Below, piece after piece: positions 8,261 through 15,533 of a DNA stretch of 64,000 nt. The stretch is from assembly GCF_013372125.1 (NCBI RefSeq), contig NZ_CP053826.1, positions 1,910,919 through 1,974,918 of the forward strand. The letters run 5' to 3'. A model generated the notes under the pieces. That model was not told the origin of the DNA. It saw only the letters and a program-made list of their open reading frames with translations, and did not search any database. The position numbers and the translations under genes were made by a program. The DNA is from Campylobacter curvus (GTDB lineage: Bacteria; Campylobacterota; Campylobacteria; Campylobacterales; Campylobacteraceae). Numbering within the stretch: position 1 is the first letter of the stretch; each line of letters begins with the position of its first letter.

Positions 8261-8927
8261 CAGCTGCCTTTTGCGCGCCCTTTGCGCCATACACGCTTAG
8301 CGCGCGCCTAAATTTGTATTGGAATTTTTGCATTTTCATTAGCGTTCTTAGCGTCCCTTCTTTTTTAAATTTTCGCGCGCTCGTGGTGATTTGCTCGCTT
8401 ATTTGATGAAATTTCACGCCCACTTTTTTTAGCCTTAGGCTAAGCTCGAAATCCTCCATTATAGGGATCTGCTCAAAGCCGCCAAGCTGCGTGAAAAAAT
8501 CCTTTCGCACGAAGATGCCTTGATCTCCAAATGCGATATTTCTAAATTTCACGCGCAAATTCGCACACGTGGCTATCAAATTTAACCAAACGCCGCCCTC
8601 GTCAAATTTCATCTCAAAGCAGCCTATCTGGCACTTTTCTAGCGCCGCCTCCGCCGCTAGAAGCGCACTCTCGCTTTTAAATTTACTATCGGCGTGCAAA
8701 AATAAAATTTTTTCAAATTTTGCTACGCGTGCGCCTAAATTTTGCTGCGCGCCCCTGCCCTTTGGCGAGGCCAGCATGGCAAATCCACCCAAATCCCTAT
8801 CTTCACTCACGCCACCATCGACAAATATCGCTTCAAACTCGCCCCTTTGCTTTTTTAGCTCGCGCACGATGTTTTCCAGCACCGCGGGGCTTTCGTTATA
8901 GATCGGGATCACGACCGAGATCGCCAT
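8238..8927 (-). CDS. TIGR04283-like arsenosugar biosynthesis glycosyltransferase (GT2)
   Basis: A 229-residue GT-A fold glycosyltransferase. It starts MAISVVIPIYNES, has an F-V-D-G-G nucleotide-sugar motif and an FLHADS metal-binding motif, and G-D-Q-G-I-F-V-R further on. These match the small glycosyltransferases that accompany ArsS (TIGR04283). It overlaps the upstream VTT gene by 32 nt and the downstream Fe-S gene by about 23 nt, so it belongs to a tightly coupled operon. Confidence 0.86.
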   Translation of the reverse strand: MAISVVIPIYNESPAVLENIVRELKKQRGEFEAIFVDGGVSEDRDLGGFAMLASPKGRGAQQNLGARVAKFEKILFLHADSKFKSESALLAAEAALEKCQIGCFEMKFDEGGVWLNLIATCANLRVKFRNIAFGDQGIFVRKDFFTQLGGFEQIPIMEDFELSLRLKKVGVKFHQISEQITTSARKFKKEGTLRTLMKMQKFQYKFRRALSVYGAKGAQKAADEIAKDY

Positions 8928-9552
8928 TTTTAGCCCTCAGTTTCTTTGCGCCCCAGCTTGAAAGTACGACTAGTAGCACCATCAGCACGCAGGCAAACGC
9001 AAATTCAAACGATTTTACATCAAGCACCTTATCGCCTAAATTTACCATTATAAATGTCGCTGGCACGATGCCTACAAAGGTCGCCCCCGCGTAGTCTTTT
9101 AGGCTCACGTTTATTAGCCCGCAAGCGTAGTTTAGCGCGTTATAGGGCACTAAGGGCATGAGGCGCAGTATCAAGATAAGGACGAATTTATTTACGCTTT
9201 TATCTAGCTTGGCTAAAAAATTATCGCTCCTGCCTATAAAATTTGAAACGCTTTTAAAGCCCAAAAATCGCGCGATATAAAACATCAAAATGGAATTTAT
9301 CATCGCGCCGACGATCGTATAGACGCTGCCCCAAACGAGCCCGAACATCGCTCCTGCGACTACTGCAAGGATCGGCACGGGAAATAAAAATATCGGCAAG
9401 ATCGCAAAGCACGCGATATAAACGATCGGCGCATAGATGCCATATCCGCCCACAAAGCCTTTTAGTTCGCTCACGCCGACGCGGTTTAAAAGATACGCGC
9501 CAAAAGCTATGATGAGCAGGACAGCCGCGATTTTAAGTATTTTGCTCGCCAA
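8896..9552 (-). CDS. TVP38/TMEM64 (VTT, DedA-like) membrane protein, copy 2
   Basis: A 218-residue integral membrane protein with several hydrophobic segments and the VTT signature: the F-P-V-P-I-L re-entrant region, A-G-A-M-F-G-L-V-W-G, and a C-terminal L-R-L-M-P-L-V-P-Y-N-A-L-N-Y segment. VTT proteins are linked to lipid scrambling or ion-coupled transport in other systems. Here it is the second of two neighbouring copies, with a 20-nt overlap with the upstream copy. Movement of an arsenolipid or arsenosugar is a guess. Confidence 0.85.
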   Translation of the reverse strand: MASKILKIAAVLLIIAFGAYLLNRVGVSELKGFVGGYGIYAPIVYIACFAILPIFLFPVPILAVVAGAMFGLVWGSVYTIVGAMINSILMFYIARFLGFKSVSNFIGRSDNFLAKLDKSVNKFVLILILRLMPLVPYNALNYACGLINVSLKDYAGATFVGIVPATFIMVNLGDKVLDVKSFEFAFACVLMVLLVVLSSWGAKKLRAKNGDLGRDPDL

Positions 9553-10237
9553 GCTTTTTCGCCTTGCGATCTTTTAGGATATTTTTAGCCACATAGACCA
9601 CGATAGAGAAGGCAAACATCATCATCAGCCCCCAAAATAGCACGCTGGCCGTGCCAAAAATGCTCTGACCAAAATACGAATATACAAGCGTAGCCGGAAG
9701 CTGCCCTAAGCCAGTCGCCCAGAAAAACGACCAAAATCTCATCGACGTGAGCCCCGCTGCGTAGCTAACCAGATCAAAGCTCACAAACGGCAGCAAGCGA
9801 CATACCATGATCGTGTGCTTGCCGTATTTGGTGAAGTATTCATCGGTCGCTTGAAGTGCTCTTTTGCCCGTGATCTTCTCGACCACATCGCGACCTAAGA
9901 TCCTAGCGATATAAAAGCACATCGCAGCCCCGACCATCGCCGAGCTCCACGACAGCAAGGCACCCCACGCCCAGCCAAAGATGAGAGCGTTTGAAAGAGT
10001 GATCAAAAATGCCGGCACGGGCGCGATGATACTTTGCAAGATCATCAAAAAAAAGCTAACGACCGCGATCACGTCCTTATGCTCGTAGCTTTGCAAGTAG
10101 TGATAGACGGCGTTTAGATCAAACGAGCTAAGCGTAGATACCGAGCTATCGATGTATGATTTCACGCTTGGCACGAAAAAATAGATAGCGGCAATGGCGA
10201 TAACCACTACCAGCAACGCGATTTGAGATTTCTTCAT
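9533..10237 (-). CDS. TVP38/TMEM64 (VTT, DedA-like) membrane protein, copy 1
   Basis: A 234-residue VTT-family membrane protein. An N-terminal anchor (residues 6-25) is followed by the P-V-P-A-F-L-I-T-L-S-N-A re-entrant segment, FGWAWGALLSW, and C-R-L-L-P-F-V-S-F-D-L-V-S-Y. It is only distantly like copy 2 and not a recent duplication. The start overlaps the end of the glycosyltransferase-kinase gene by 4 nt. Confidence 0.85.
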   Translation of the reverse strand: MKKSQIALLVVVIAIAAIYFFVPSVKSYIDSSVSTLSSFDLNAVYHYLQSYEHKDVIAVVSFFLMILQSIIAPVPAFLITLSNALIFGWAWGALLSWSSAMVGAAMCFYIARILGRDVVEKITGKRALQATDEYFTKYGKHTIMVCRLLPFVSFDLVSYAAGLTSMRFWSFFWATGLGQLPATLVYSYFGQSIFGTASVLFWGLMMMFAFSIVVYVAKNILKDRKAKKLGEQNT

Positions 10238-11742
10238 GAAATGTCCTTTAAAAAAATTGATATGTTCGATAAAAACTTATCGCTTAAATACTCCTTTATC
10301 TTTGCGTAGGTCGCGGCGTTTTTGATAGCGCGAGCGCCCTGATACTCGGTGTATGCCATCGCGCACCAGCTAAGCCCGCGAAAGCAAGTCATTGCCAGGT
10401 ATTCGTTAAATTTCGTCCTATCGACGCTAAGGAATTTTTCGTATTCATTTAAGAAATTTTGCATTTCATTAAAATTTAAGATGACGTCCGTTTTCCAAAA
10501 CGTCGTAGTCGGGGCTAAAAAGTGCGCCAAGTCTTGCTCCTTTTCGCCTACGATCGGCTTTTCCCAGTCGATGACGTAGCTTTGCGCGCCCTCGTTTATC
10601 AAAAAATTTCCGGAATTTAGCTCGGTGTTGATGATACGAGGCTCGCTTATCTCGCGGCTTAAATTTAGCCCGCCCAGCCGCTCCTCTAGCCACGATAAAA
10701 ATTCGCTCGCGTTTTTGCTTTTAAATTTCGATCCGTGATAAATTCGCGCCATTTTCCCGCACTCCGTCATCATCGCAGCTAGCGGCTTGCGAGCGATCAA
10801 AAATTTATGCTTTTTAGGAAGCGGCACGCTGTGAATGCGCACTAAAAGCTGCGCCGCGGTTTTTAGATCCCGCCTATAATCAAGCGCGCGCCCGGGCAAA
10901 AACTCCATACTCATCGCCCCGCGCGGTAAAAACGGGCTTGGCGCGAAATATTCGTACGCTTTTGGCGTCACACCCGAGCTTTCAAGCACTTTTAGCGCGT
11001 CAAATTCGTATTTGACCTGGTGCTTCAGCCCGATTTGAGATTTTGTGTTTATGCGAAAAACAAGGCTCGCGCCGCGCTTTTTAATTTTATAGTTGATGTT
11101 GTATTCGCCGCTAGCTAGCGCGCTGAGGCGGCGCACACGCAAAACGTGAGCGAAGATGTCCTCTTTGGTGTCGATGTCGCGAAGTGAGGCGAAAGACTTA
11201 AAGCTTAAATTTAGCTCGTTAAATTTAGCGCAGATGCCCTTATAGACGTTTTTTGCGTCACTGTAATCGCTGCTAAAAATCTCATCTTTTATCTCTTTTA
11301 GCCCGATGAGCGCGTATCCGCCATCAAGCGTAGGATCTATCACGACGTCGTTTGTATCAAGTGCGTCAAAACACTCGCAAATTCGGCGTGCGCGTAAATT
11401 TACGATGTCGCTGCCAAGTAGTAAAATTTTCTCAAAGCCAAGCAATTTTACAAATTTAAACGCATTTAGCATCCTAATCGCCAGATCGCCCTCGCTTTGC
11501 GCGTGATAAAGCCACTCCTCGCCTAAAATTTCACGTAAAATTTCGCCCTCGCCCTTTGGTGTGAAAAATACGAAAATTTGCGTGTTTGTTAGCTTTTTCA
11601 GCTCTAAATTTATCTCGCCGATAAGATGAGCGTGTAGCCTCGTAGCCTCGCGCGGACTTAGGAAATCAAGTAGCCTAGTTTTGGTCTTTTTAGGTAGCGG
11701 CACTCTGGTGAAAAGTATCACCGCATTTTTTGCGTCACTCAT
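10234..11742 (-). CDS. Fusion: TIGR04282-like glycosyltransferase + aminoglycoside-phosphotransferase-like domain
   Basis: A 502-residue two-domain protein. Residues 1 to about 205 resemble the TIGR04282 / GT-A family of arsenosugar clusters (LFTRVPLPKKTKTRL, L-L-G-S-D-I-V, D-G-G-Y-A-L-I-G-L). Residues about 210-502 resemble the APH / choline kinase fold: a kinase-like N-lobe, M-E-F-L-P-G-R-A-L, and a C-lobe with V-I-D-W-E-K-P. The catalytic loop, normally H-G-D-x4-N, reads N-T-E-L-N-S-G-N, so the key His and Asp are changed. It overlaps its neighbours by 4 nt on both sides. The fused domain may phosphorylate a sugar intermediate or act only as a binding domain. Confidence 0.85.
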   Translation of the reverse strand: MSDAKNAVILFTRVPLPKKTKTRLLDFLSPREATRLHAHLIGEINLELKKLTNTQIFVFFTPKGEGEILREILGEEWLYHAQSEGDLAIRMLNAFKFVKLLGFEKILLLGSDIVNLRARRICECFDALDTNDVVIDPTLDGGYALIGLKEIKDEIFSSDYSDAKNVYKGICAKFNELNLSFKSFASLRDIDTKEDIFAHVLRVRRLSALASGEYNINYKIKKRGASLVFRINTKSQIGLKHQVKYEFDALKVLESSGVTPKAYEYFAPSPFLPRGAMSMEFLPGRALDYRRDLKTAAQLLVRIHSVPLPKKHKFLIARKPLAAMMTECGKMARIYHGSKFKSKNASEFLSWLEERLGGLNLSREISEPRIINTELNSGNFLINEGAQSYVIDWEKPIVGEKEQDLAHFLAPTTTFWKTDVILNFNEMQNFLNEYEKFLSVDRTKFNEYLAMTCFRGLSWCAMAYTEYQGARAIKNAATYAKIKEYLSDKFLSNISIFLKDIS

Positions 11743-12113
11743 TTTGACCTGCGGGGTAAAATTTTAAACAGCGCAAAGCAATTAAACGCAAGCAAAAGCC
11801 CTAAAAATGCGCACTTTATCTGCGAAAATGAAAAGGCGTCCAGATAGGTTTCTTTGATGTTGTAGTAGATCAAATTTTGCTTATCCATCAAAAACGCAAG
11901 CAAAAATAGCAAAATTTCACAGATAAACAGGGCTGAAATTTTGGCATTTTTCTTAAAAAACGAGTAGATGACGCCAAGTATCAGTGCGCCGACGACGATG
12001 TATCTGTTGTGGATACGCATCTCCAGCCACACTGAAAGCGAAGCTAAAAGCGTCGCGCTAAGCCCGAGGAGCATAGCGCAAAACGCGTAATAAACGGCTA
12101 GAAAAATTTTCAT
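11739..12113 (-). CDS. Small membrane protein of unknown function
   Basis: A 124-residue hydrophobic protein with about four membrane segments (residues 3-30, 36-49, 56-74 and 94-118). I do not recognise a family. It overlaps the lipoprotein gene upstream and the glycosyltransferase-kinase gene downstream by 4 nt each, so it is translationally coupled within the arsenosugar operon. Confidence 0.75.
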   Translation of the reverse strand: MKIFLAVYYAFCAMLLGLSATLLASLSVWLEMRIHNRYIVVGALILGVIYSFFKKNAKISALFICEILLFLLAFLMDKQNLIYYNIKETYLDAFSFSQIKCAFLGLLLAFNCFALFKILPRRSK

Positions 12114-12763
12114 TGAGCGAGTTTGAAGCTGATAGCCACGTATGTGCCGTCTTTTGGCAACACGTCTTTTTTACCGTGAAATACGACTTCGTTGCGTTTC
12201 TCGACCGCGCCGTTTGTGTAGGTGTGATTTGAGATGATACCTACAGGGCAGCTATCCAGGCAGGCTAAGCAGCCAGTATTGAAGCTCATCGCGTTGGCTT
12301 CGTTGCCGCCAAATCTCATATCGATCGGCTTACCGTTGCTGTCAGAGATGACCTCGTTGATGTCGTAGGTCTTTGGCGCGCCGTCCCAAGTGACGCTGAT
12401 ATTGATCTTATCGCCCTCTACTTGCGTCTCAGCAGCGTTTTTAGGCGTCATATTGTTGCCTGGTTTGCCGCCGATTTGTATCAAAGCTTTGTAAAAATCG
12501 TTTTGATTTGCCTCGGAGATGAAAACCGGTTTCTCGCCGAATTTGCCGCCCTTAAAAACCACTGCATGGCGCGTATTTTCGTCAAGATACTTGCCATTTA
12601 CCTTTGCAAGGACAGTGATAGTCTTGCTCGCCTCGTCGATGACAAGCGGGGTTTGGGTGCTTACGACACCGACTTTTACGTTCTCTTTTGGAGTATTGTC
12701 CTCGCCGCAACCGACGAAGAATAGCCCGCAAACAGCTATGAAAATAGCCATTTTCTTAAACAT
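12110..12763 (-). CDS. YdjY-like periplasmic lipoprotein with C-x2-C-x3-C-P motif
   Basis: A 217-residue lipoprotein. The signal peptide ends in a lipobox (F-F-V-G-C, Cys at 19). The mature domain has T-G-C-L-A-C-L-D-S-C-P-V-G-I near the C terminus, a ferredoxin-like cysteine cluster, and the pattern F-Y-K-A-L-I-Q-I-G-G-K-P-G-N-N-M-T resembles YdjY-domain proteins. It is the first gene of the nine-gene operon and probably sets its 5' end. A redox role in the periplasm is likely, but the reaction is unknown. Confidence 0.75.
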   Translation of the reverse strand: MFKKMAIFIAVCGLFFVGCGEDNTPKENVKVGVVSTQTPLVIDEASKTITVLAKVNGKYLDENTRHAVVFKGGKFGEKPVFISEANQNDFYKALIQIGGKPGNNMTPKNAAETQVEGDKINISVTWDGAPKTYDINEVISDSNGKPIDMRFGGNEANAMSFNTGCLACLDSCPVGIISNHTYTNGAVEKRNEVVFHGKKDVLPKDGTYVAISFKLAQ

Positions 12764-12863
12764 GGTAACACCTTTAAAATGAAATTTGACAATCTAAAAT
12801 TTACAGAAATTTGAATAATTTTTGTAAAAGTAATAGGCGAACTCGCCCCATGAAATTTTGCGG

Positions 12864-12869
12864 ATTATA
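12864..12869 (-). promoter_or_regulatory. -10 box of the arsenosugar operon promoter
   Basis: On the minus strand TATAAT occurs here, about 100 nt upstream of the lipoprotein start at 12763 and within T-rich DNA. It is the best promoter candidate for the nine-gene operon. No ArsR-type palindrome was recognised around it. Confidence 0.5.
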
Positions 12870-12940
12870 ACCTCTAAAATCTTAAATACATATAAAAATA
12901 TCATCTAAAACGATAGGTAAAAACAGGAGAAAATAGGCAG

Positions 12941-12986
12941 TTGGTGTCACGGGGGAGACTTGAACTCCCGACCTCCGGCTTATGAG
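12941..12986. repeat. Island attachment site, left copy (3' half of the tRNA-CAT gene)
   Basis: These 46 bases are identical to 46705-46750, the 3' half of the intact tRNA from the anticodon loop to the CCA end. Identity stops sharply at both edges. The copy has no 5' half, so it is a tRNA remnant left by site-specific integration. The arsenic operon lies directly to its left, where the original downstream flank of the tRNA would be. Confidence 0.93.
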
Positions 12987-13051
12987 GGTTTAAAATAAAC
13001 TTTGTGTAAGCACCAAAAAGACGGCACATAGCCAGTTTCACACTAAATATC

Positions 13052-13068
13052 TGCTACATTTTGCTACA
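13052..13068 (+). promoter_or_regulatory. Putative integrase arm-type sites, left end
   Basis: Two neighbouring copies of TGCTACA (the second as TTTGCTACA at 13060-13068) lie between the left att site and the integrase gene. The same TTTGCTACA occurs twice near the right end (46606-46614 and 46626-46634). Repeats placed beside both ends are typical arm sites of tyrosine integrases. Confidence 0.6.
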
Positions 13069-13093
13069 AAGTTATATTGCATAGGTAACAAAG

Positions 13094-15235
13094 ATGCAAT
13101 ATCTAATCAAACGAAATGGCATATACTACTTTAGAGTAGCTATCCCACTATATCTGAGACCTTATTTTGGTAATAAAACTGAATATATAACCTCCTTCCT
13201 CACAAAACGCTTTGATACAGCAAAAAATCGTGCTAAGATCTACTCTATAATTTTTAACGCGATCAAAAAGGCATGGAAGATGAATTTGAGCAGCGAACTT
13301 ATAGAGTACTTGGTGCTTATGCTTTTAAAAGCCAAGGAGGCCAAAAGTATCAAAGAGCATGATATGCTTGGCAGATATATAAATTTAGATGGACTACTAT
13401 CACTAAATTTGTTTTTAAAACAGAGTTTAAAAGAAGATAGCTTGCCCAGCGCCATATCAAAAGAGGTTGATGATATCTGCAAAAAGCTATCTTGTACTGA
13501 CTCTCACACCAAAAAGCTTCTTGGCAAAAGAGTGCTTGAAGCAACGATAGATAACATAAATCACATATCATATAAGATGTGCAAAAACCAAAAGCTACTA
13601 AATGATAAGCAACAGATATTTGTACCACTTGGCAAAAAGCACAAGAGTGCAAATTTAGATGATAGTGTCAAAGAAGAGATAGCAAAAGGTGTTAAAGAGG
13701 CTAACATAGATAGCTATCAAGACGATATAGAGACTTTAAAAAAGCAGAATTTAGTACTCCCTTTTACTAAAAAATCTCTAAAATACTCTATTTGCGAGCT
13801 AAGAGATGCTATAAATGAGCTAGCCAAGCAAAAAGGCGCACTCACACAAAACGATATTCTAAGAATATTTGGCTGCGAGTTATCACTAGATGGAGATAGT
13901 GAGCTAAGTGATGATCTAAAATTTGGGTATGGAAATTTAGATGATCCTACCTTTGGTGGTCAGGTAAAGCTATACAAGGCAGATAAATATGAAGATAAGG
14001 GCATGGTTTTAAGCGACATTGAGGCTAAAGACCTTGCGATAGATGATACGAGTGATGCTAGTGGCATGACTTTCAATGAAGCTATAAATTTCTTTCAAAA
14101 GCTCTTTTCAAATAGAGCCAAAAGCTTTAAATCCAATCTAACATCAACTACCAAAAGCGAGAGCAAAGCTGACATGGTCACACTAAAGAGCGCATTTGAA
14201 AACTATGTATCAAACACGAGTATTTCAAACAACTGGAGTGATAGCACATTTGGTCTTGTTAGATATGTAGGAAAGCTGATGTTTATGAAATTTGGTGATG
14301 GGCTAGATATTAAAAAGATAAAAAGAGATGACTTACTAAATTTTAGAAATGTCTTACTACAACTACCAACCAAGCTCTCTCAAAATAGTCTCTATAAAGA
14401 TAAAAGCTTAGATGAGATCATAGCTTTAGCAAAGGATAGACCAAAAATTTCTAAATCAACCATTAAGAAGTATATTGTTAGAGTTAGTGAGTTTTTTAAA
14501 TACTGCTACGATAGTGATTATATAGATAAGAACCCAGCTATAGATCTGCAAATAAATATAAACCAAGATGATGTTACAAATAAAAACCCTTATGAAGATA
14601 GTGACGTAAACGCACTTTTGGATATTGTGAGTAAGATCAGATCAAGTGGAGATACCAAAAGCCAAAGGATTAGCAAAGATGAGCTATTTTTTGTTACTCA
14701 TATAGCAGCTTACTCTGGCATGAGACTAAATGAGATAATCCAGCTAAACACAGATGACATAGTTGAAAAATATAACATAGTATGCTTTAGTTTAAATACA
14801 AAAATAGATGTAAAAACAGGCAAGAGTAAGACTTTAAAGACTAGAAACTCTGTAAGGATAGTCCCTATCCACTCTAAGCTAAGTAGCATTGGACTGTTTG
14901 AATTTATAGAGAGCAAAAAGAAGCTAGCTAGGAAATGCGGCAAAGCAGTTAGGTTATTTAACTGTGATAATAAAGACTTTTCTGAGTATTTTAGAAAGAA
15001 TATCAATACTAAAGTTATAAAAGATAGTGATAAAACAAGGACATTTCACTCATTTAGACACACTTTCATAAACAAGCTCATCCAAAGTGGCCAGAGGGTC
15101 GAGCATATAGCTGCTCTGGTAGGATACGAGCAACAATACAAGATCACTATGAATACTTATGGCGAACCAGTAACTCCTAAAATTCTAAAGGATCTAGTCG
15201 AGGAGATAAATTTTTATCAAGGAGGGGAAGGGTGA
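13094..15235 (+). CDS. Tyrosine recombinase (island integrase)
   Basis: A 713-residue integrase. The N terminus (YLIKRNGIYYFRVAIP) resembles the DUF6538-type domain of long phage-type integrases, a central SAM-like core-binding region lies around residues 370-520, and the catalytic domain follows. The catalytic Arg is in S-G-M-R-L-N-E (about residue 543), H-x2-R in H-S-F-R-H-T-F (about 652) and the nucleophile Tyr in N-T-Y-G-E (about 687). The usual L-G-H near the end reads V-G-Y. It begins 107 nt inside the left att copy and reads inwards. It is the likely enzyme for integration into the tRNA gene. Confidence 0.92.
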   Translation: MQYLIKRNGIYYFRVAIPLYLRPYFGNKTEYITSFLTKRFDTAKNRAKIYSIIFNAIKKAWKMNLSSELIEYLVLMLLKAKEAKSIKEHDMLGRYINLDGLLSLNLFLKQSLKEDSLPSAISKEVDDICKKLSCTDSHTKKLLGKRVLEATIDNINHISYKMCKNQKLLNDKQQIFVPLGKKHKSANLDDSVKEEIAKGVKEANIDSYQDDIETLKKQNLVLPFTKKSLKYSICELRDAINELAKQKGALTQNDILRIFGCELSLDGDSELSDDLKFGYGNLDDPTFGGQVKLYKADKYEDKGMVLSDIEAKDLAIDDTSDASGMTFNEAINFFQKLFSNRAKSFKSNLTSTTKSESKADMVTLKSAFENYVSNTSISNNWSDSTFGLVRYVGKLMFMKFGDGLDIKKIKRDDLLNFRNVLLQLPTKLSQNSLYKDKSLDEIIALAKDRPKISKSTIKKYIVRVSEFFKYCYDSDYIDKNPAIDLQININQDDVTNKNPYEDSDVNALLDIVSKIRSSGDTKSQRISKDELFFVTHIAAYSGMRLNEIIQLNTDDIVEKYNIVCFSLNTKIDVKTGKSKTLKTRNSVRIVPIHSKLSSIGLFEFIESKKKLARKCGKAVRLFNCDNKDFSEYFRKNINTKVIKDSDKTRTFHSFRHTFINKLIQSGQRVEHIAALVGYEQQYKITMNTYGEPVTPKILKDLVEEINFYQGGEG

Positions 15236-15533
15236 GCGTAGTAAACTATTTAAAATGATGGGATTGTTAGCATAAATAGTAAAGATTGATTTATAATTTA
15301 AGGTTATTTAAGATTCTAAAATTATGCTTAATTTTATGGCTTTTTAATATTTTGCTATATGTTATTTGATTTATCTTAAACGGATCAATAAACAACGAAA
15401 AACATAACCTAAACCAGCTTGCATCTATATTCTATATATGGTATTTGCTATCAAAAAGTCATCTTGTATTTCATTTGGGCGAGGATACTTTTTGTCCGAC
15501 AAGTCAGACAAAACACCTCGTTAGGGATAGTCC
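15236..15533. other. AT-rich gap between convergent genes, with two hairpins
   Basis: No gene is seen in these 298 nt. Two inverted repeats lie at the right end: 11-bp arms at 15490-15513 (TTTTGTCCGAC / GTCAGACAAAA, one mismatch) and 7-bp arms at 15521-15537 (TTAGGGA / TCCCTAA). They lie downstream of the AAA ATPase stop and are probable terminators. Confidence 0.55.

Noticed and set aside
12941-12986. A second functional tRNA at the left end
   Set aside because: There is no 5' half; the sequence after the anticodon loop is unrelated.
15490-15513. TTTTGTCCGAC / GTCAGACAAAA repeat as an eighth WYL operator
   Set aside because: It has GACA and TGTC half-sites in a different order and spacing, no -10 box at 12 nt, and lies after a stop codon. 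A terminator or hairpin is more likely.
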